This document shows positions 60,777 to 64,000 of a stretch of 64,000 bases of DNA, one piece after another. Position 1 is the stretch's first letter. Each line of letters starts with the position of its first letter. This stretch comes from Hymenobacter sp. YC55 (lineage in GTDB: Bacteria; Bacteroidota; Bacteroidia; Cytophagales; Hymenobacteraceae). The position numbers were made by a program, and so were the translations under genes. Location of the stretch: contig NZ_JARNTX010000005.1 of assembly GCF_029433095.1 (NCBI RefSeq), forward strand, positions 248,001 to 312,000, written 5' to 3'. The notes beneath the pieces were generated by a model, which did not search any database, was not told the DNA's origin, and saw only the letters and a list, made by a program, of their open reading frames with translations.

Positions 60777-63700
60777 ATGCTTGATAGTATCATTCGCTTT
60801 GCTCTGCAAAACCGCCTGCTCATGCTGGCTTTCGCCTTGGGCCTGCTAGTAGCTGGCTCCTACACGGCGCGCCAGCTACCAGTGGACGTGCTGCCCGACC
60901 TCGACCGGCCCCGGGTAACCGTGTTCTTGGAATCGGCGGGCATGGCGCCCGAGGAAGTGGAGGCACTGGTGACACTGCCGGTCGAAACGGCGCTGAATGG
61001 CGCTACGGGCGTGTCGGCAGTGCGCTCCAACTCCGCCATTGGATTAGGTATGGTGTTCGTGGAGTTCGACTACGGCACCGATATTTTCACGGCTCGCCAG
61101 ATTGTGGCCGAAAAGCTGCAAACTGTAGGCGAGCAACTGCCCACCGGCATTACGCCGGTGCTAGGACCCATTTCGTCGGTGATGGGGCAGATTATGCTGG
61201 TGGGATTGTCATCTAATTACTCACAAGCAACCAACCAGACGCCGAGTGCCTCGGCGGGTTCCTCGCTCTCAGATGGCGGGCCGCGGAGCGGGGCCACTTC
61301 GGCGGCCGACCTGCGCACCCTGGCCAACTATACTGTGCGTCAGCGCCTGCTCAGCATCCCCGGTGTAGCCCAGGTAATTCCCATCGGCGGCGATAATTTG
61401 CAGTATCAGGTGCTGCTGGATATGCCTCGCCTGAACGCCGTAGGGTTGACTATCACGCAAGTGGAAGAAGCCCTACGTCGCTCCAACCTCAATACCACCG
61501 GCAACTTCTTCGACCGCAACGGCTCGGAAGTGCTGATCCGCAACTTGGGACGCCTGCGCTCCGTCTCGGACATCGAGAACATTATTGTCGGCTACCGCGA
61601 AGGGTCGCCTGTTACCGTCAAGCAGGTAGCCAACGTGGAGTTTGGGGCCCGCTTCAAGCGTGGCGACGGCAGCGTGAATGGCAAGCAGGCCGTTATTCTG
61701 AGCATAGAAAAGCAGCCTGGCACCGCCACCGTCGGCTTGACCGAAGCCGTGGAAAAAGCGCTGGTGGAGCTCAAGCCTTCGTTGCCGAAAGATGTGCAAA
61801 TCAATACCCGTTTGTTTAAGCAGGCTGATTTCATCGAGTCGTCGATCAGCAACGTGGAAGATGCTTTGCGCGACGGCGCTATTCTGGTGGTTATCGTGCT
61901 GTTTGCCTTCCTACTGAACGTGCGCACCACCTTTATTTCCCTGGTGGCCATTCCGCTTTCCTTGCTCGTGACGGCGCTGGTGTTTCGGGCCGCTGGCATC
62001 AGCATCAACACCATGACCCTCGGCGGGCTGGCCATTGCTATCGGCGAATTGGTAGACGATGCCATTGTGGACGTGGAGAACGTGTTTCGGCGGCTGCGCG
62101 AAAACCAGCAGCTGCCCGCTCCCAAACCGGCGTTGCAGGTGATTTACGCGGCCTCGTCGGAGGTGCGCAATTCTATCGTGTACGCTACCATTATTGTGGT
62201 GCTGGTGTTCTTGCCGCTGTTCGCCCTCGAAGGCATGGAAGGCCGCATTTTTGCCCCGCTCGGCATTGCGTACATCACCAGTATCGTGGCCTCGCTGTTC
62301 GTTTCCCTGACCGTAACGCCGGTGTTGTGCTACTACCTGTTGCCGAAGATCAAGCAGATTCGGCAGGCCGAGCAGGAGGGAGGTTTGGTGCGTTGGCTGA
62401 AGCGGAAAGATACCAGCCTACTGAATTGGGGTCTGACGCACCCCAAGGTGGTGCTGACTGTTACGGGCGTGCTGTTTATGCTGGCGGCAGCGCTAGTGCC
62501 TTTCTTCGGTACCGAGTTCTTGCCTCCCTTCAACGAAGGCTCCCTGACCGTCAACTTCTCGGCGCCGGCTGGCACTTCTCTCGCCGAGTCCAACAAGCTC
62601 GGAACGCTTGGCGAAGAGCAGATTTTGCAGCTGCCGGAAGTGGCTTACACCGCCCGCCGCACCGGTCGCGCTGAACTCGACGAGCACGCCGAGTCGGTGA
62701 ATAACTCGGAAATCGAAGTGGCCTTCAAAACCGAAGACGAGCTGGAGAAAGAAGGCCGAATCATGCGTAGCCGCGACGAAATTCTAGCCGATTTGCGCCA
62801 GCGTTTGGCTTTGATAACCGGCGTGAACGTGAACATCGGCCAACCTATTTCCCACCGCCTCGACCACTTGCTGAGCGGCGTACGGGCCCAAGTTGCCATC
62901 AAGGTATTCGGCAACGACTTGCTGGAGCTGCGCCGCTATGCCAACGAAGTACGCGCCGCAGCCAGTACTGTGCCTGGCGTAGTGGACCTGCAAGTGGAAA
63001 AGCAGGTTCAGATTCCGCAGCTGCTGGTACGCCCCCGCGACCAGGCTTTGCGGGCCTACGGTTTGGAGCGCGGACAGGTGGTAGCCACTTTAGAAACCTT
63101 ATTTCAGGGTGACGTGGTGTCGCAGATGCTTGACGGGCAGAAGCGCTTTGACCTGATAGTCAAGCTGCCCGAAAACCAGCGCAACGACGTGACGACCATT
63201 GCCAACACCCGCATCGAAACCCCCTCCGGTGCCCTGATTCCGGTGAGTGAGGTGGCCGACGTAAGCTACGAGCCGGGCCCGAACACCGTCAACCACGAAA
63301 ACACGCAGCGCCGCATCACGGTCTCACTAAACGTAGCCGGCCGCGACCTGGGCTCCACGGTGCAGGAAGTACAGGCCCGCATAGCGCAGCAAGTAAAGCT
63401 GCCGCCCGGCTACTACCTCACGTATGGCGGACAGTTCGAGAGCCAGCAGTCGGCTTCTAGCAAGATTCTGTGGCTCAGCTTGTTTTCCCTGGCGGGTATC
63501 TTTCTGGTGCTGTTCTCGCACTTCAAGTCGCCACTGATGGTGGGCCAGATCATGCTCAACATTCCGCTGGCGCTGATTGGCTCGGTGGTGGCCGTGCTGC
63601 TCACGGGCGGCACGTTTAGCATTGCCTCACTGGTAGGTTTTATTACCCTCACAGGCATTGCCTCGCGCAACGGCATCATGATGATTTCGCACTACATCCA

Positions 63701-64000
63701 CCTCGTGGAGCACGAGGGCGAGAAGTTCGGCAAGGAAATGATAGTTCGCGGCTCTCTGGAACGCTTGGTGCCGGTGCTGATGACGGCCCTGGTGGCGGCC
63801 CTGGCCCTGGTGCCCCTCACGCTGGCCAAAGATGCGCCCGGCAAAGAAATCCTGTATCCGGTGGCTACCGTGATTCTCGGAGGTTTGCTCTCGTCTACCT
63901 TCCTCGACATCATCGTGACGCCGGTGGTGTTTTGGTTGTTCGGCGAAAAAGCCCTGGCTCAATACCAGCGCGGCCACCACGAAGTAAGCCTGGATGCACA
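60777..64000 (+). CDS. RND heavy-metal efflux pump (CusA/CzcA family), 3' end outside window
   Basis: The inner-membrane proton-driven pump, at least 1074 residues here. ATG 60777 begins MLDSIIRFALQNRLLMLAFA, the usual first helix, then LPVDVLPDLDRPRVTV and the periplasmic porter domains. The conserved fourth helix reads IAIGELVDDAIVDVENVFRRL, with Asp427/Asp428 in place of the family proton-relay Asp. LSDGGPRSGATSA around residue 160 is a hydrophilic insertion in the PN/PC region that is not usual. The late part contains FITLTGIASRNGIMMISHYI, the heavy-metal RND C-terminal hallmark. Metal is probably Cu/Ag from context, but Zn/Co/Ni cannot be excluded. Confidence 0.94.
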   Translation, partial: MLDSIIRFALQNRLLMLAFALGLLVAGSYTARQLPVDVLPDLDRPRVTVFLESAGMAPEEVEALVTLPVETALNGATGVSAVRSNSAIGLGMVFVEFDYGTDIFTARQIVAEKLQTVGEQLPTGITPVLGPISSVMGQIMLVGLSSNYSQATNQTPSASAGSSLSDGGPRSGATSAADLRTLANYTVRQRLLSIPGVAQVIPIGGDNLQYQVLLDMPRLNAVGLTITQVEEALRRSNLNTTGNFFDRNGSEVLIRNLGRLRSVSDIENIIVGYREGSPVTVKQVANVEFGARFKRGDGSVNGKQAVILSIEKQPGTATVGLTEAVEKALVELKPSLPKDVQINTRLFKQADFIESSISNVEDALRDGAILVVIVLFAFLLNVRTTFISLVAIPLSLLVTALVFRAAGISINTMTLGGLAIAIGELVDDAIVDVENVFRRLRENQQLPAPKPALQVIYAASSEVRNSIVYATIIVVLVFLPLFALEGMEGRIFAPLGIAYITSIVASLFVSLTVTPVLCYYLLPKIKQIRQAEQEGGLVRWLKRKDTSLLNWGLTHPKVVLTVTGVLFMLAAALVPFFGTEFLPPFNEGSLTVNFSAPAGTSLAESNKLGTLGEEQILQLPEVAYTARRTGRAELDEHAESVNNSEIEVAFKTEDELEKEGRIMRSRDEILADLRQRLALITGVNVNIGQPISHRLDHLLSGVRAQVAIKVFGNDLLELRRYANEVRAAASTVPGVVDLQVEKQVQIPQLLVRPRDQALRAYGLERGQVVATLETLFQGDVVSQMLDGQKRFDLIVKLPENQRNDVTTIANTRIETPSGALIPVSEVADVSYEPGPNTVNHENTQRRITVSLNVAGRDLGSTVQEVQARIAQQVKLPPGYYLTYGGQFESQQSASSKILWLSLFSLAGIFLVLFSHFKSPLMVGQIMLNIPLALIGSVVAVLLTGGTFSIASLVGFITLTGIASRNGIMMISHYIHLVEHEGEKFGKEMIVRGSLERLVPVLMTALVAALALVPLTLAKDAPGKEILYPVATVILGGLLSSTFLDIIVTPVVFWLFGEKALAQYQRGHHEVSLDA

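Noticed and set aside
60551..60784. 77-residue plus-strand frame upstream of the pump
   Set aside because: It lies within the inverted repeat spacer and overlaps the pump start without a signal or family pattern.

Overview
The window looks like a chromosomal segment of a GC-rich soil or freshwater Bacteroidota, most like Hymenobacter or a close cytophagal relative. The evidence is SusC/SusD pairs with hybrid two-component regulators, type IX secretion (T9SS) C-terminal sorting domains, promoter-like TAnnTTTG motifs instead of Shine-Dalgarno-driven starts, and short dispersed palindromic repeats. No rRNA, tRNA, CRISPR array, phage gene or intact insertion sequence was seen.

Region 1 (about 0.7-15.9 kb) is a polysaccharide utilization locus. 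A hybrid sensor/regulator with a periplasmic sugar-binding domain comes first, followed by a ribokinase-fold protein that has lost its kinase signatures. Then come a SusC/SusD pair, two alginate-lyase-superfamily lyases (PL5/PL38-like), a GH2 enzyme and a GH88-type unsaturated uronyl hydrolase. Lyases that leave 4,5-unsaturated uronates plus GH88 point to a glucuronate- or uronate-rich glycan. Two dispersed repeat families sit between these genes.

Region 2 (16.2-22.6 kb) is miscellaneous: a beta-propeller/phosphoesterase protein, a Tat-exported Gfo/Idh/MocA oxidoreductase, an arginase-fold protein, and a winged-helix (COG3214-like) gene interrupted by one in-frame stop codon.

Region 3 (22.7-27.7 kb) is a pectin de-esterification cluster: two CE8 pectinesterases and a CE12 rhamnogalacturonan acetylesterase on the minus strand, divergent from a GH43. 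The intergenic region between them holds two overlapping copies of a 16-bp palindrome that looks like a LacI-family operator.

Region 4 (27.7-47.1 kb) starts with a poorly coding stretch and an acyltransferase-3 gene. Three T9SS-secreted modular proteins follow (755, 1755 and 2713 residues), built from FG-GAP, kelch, PKD-like and malectin modules. The largest carries a 412-bp perfect internal direct repeat.

Region 5 (47.1-51.3 kb) is AT-rich with small ORFs, including a 45-residue single-span membrane protein, and ends with an orphan molybdopterin subunit of the xanthine dehydrogenase family.

Region 6 (51.6-64 kb) is a copper/heavy-metal island. CopA-type ATPase and a cupredoxin run leftward. 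Rightward are a small Cys/His-rich protein, a heavy-metal-binding lipoprotein, a DUF305/metal-binding fusion, a TolC-like channel, a His-rich membrane protein, an RND adaptor and a CusA/CzcA-like pump that runs off the right edge. Together they would move copper from cytoplasm to periplasm and then out of the cell.
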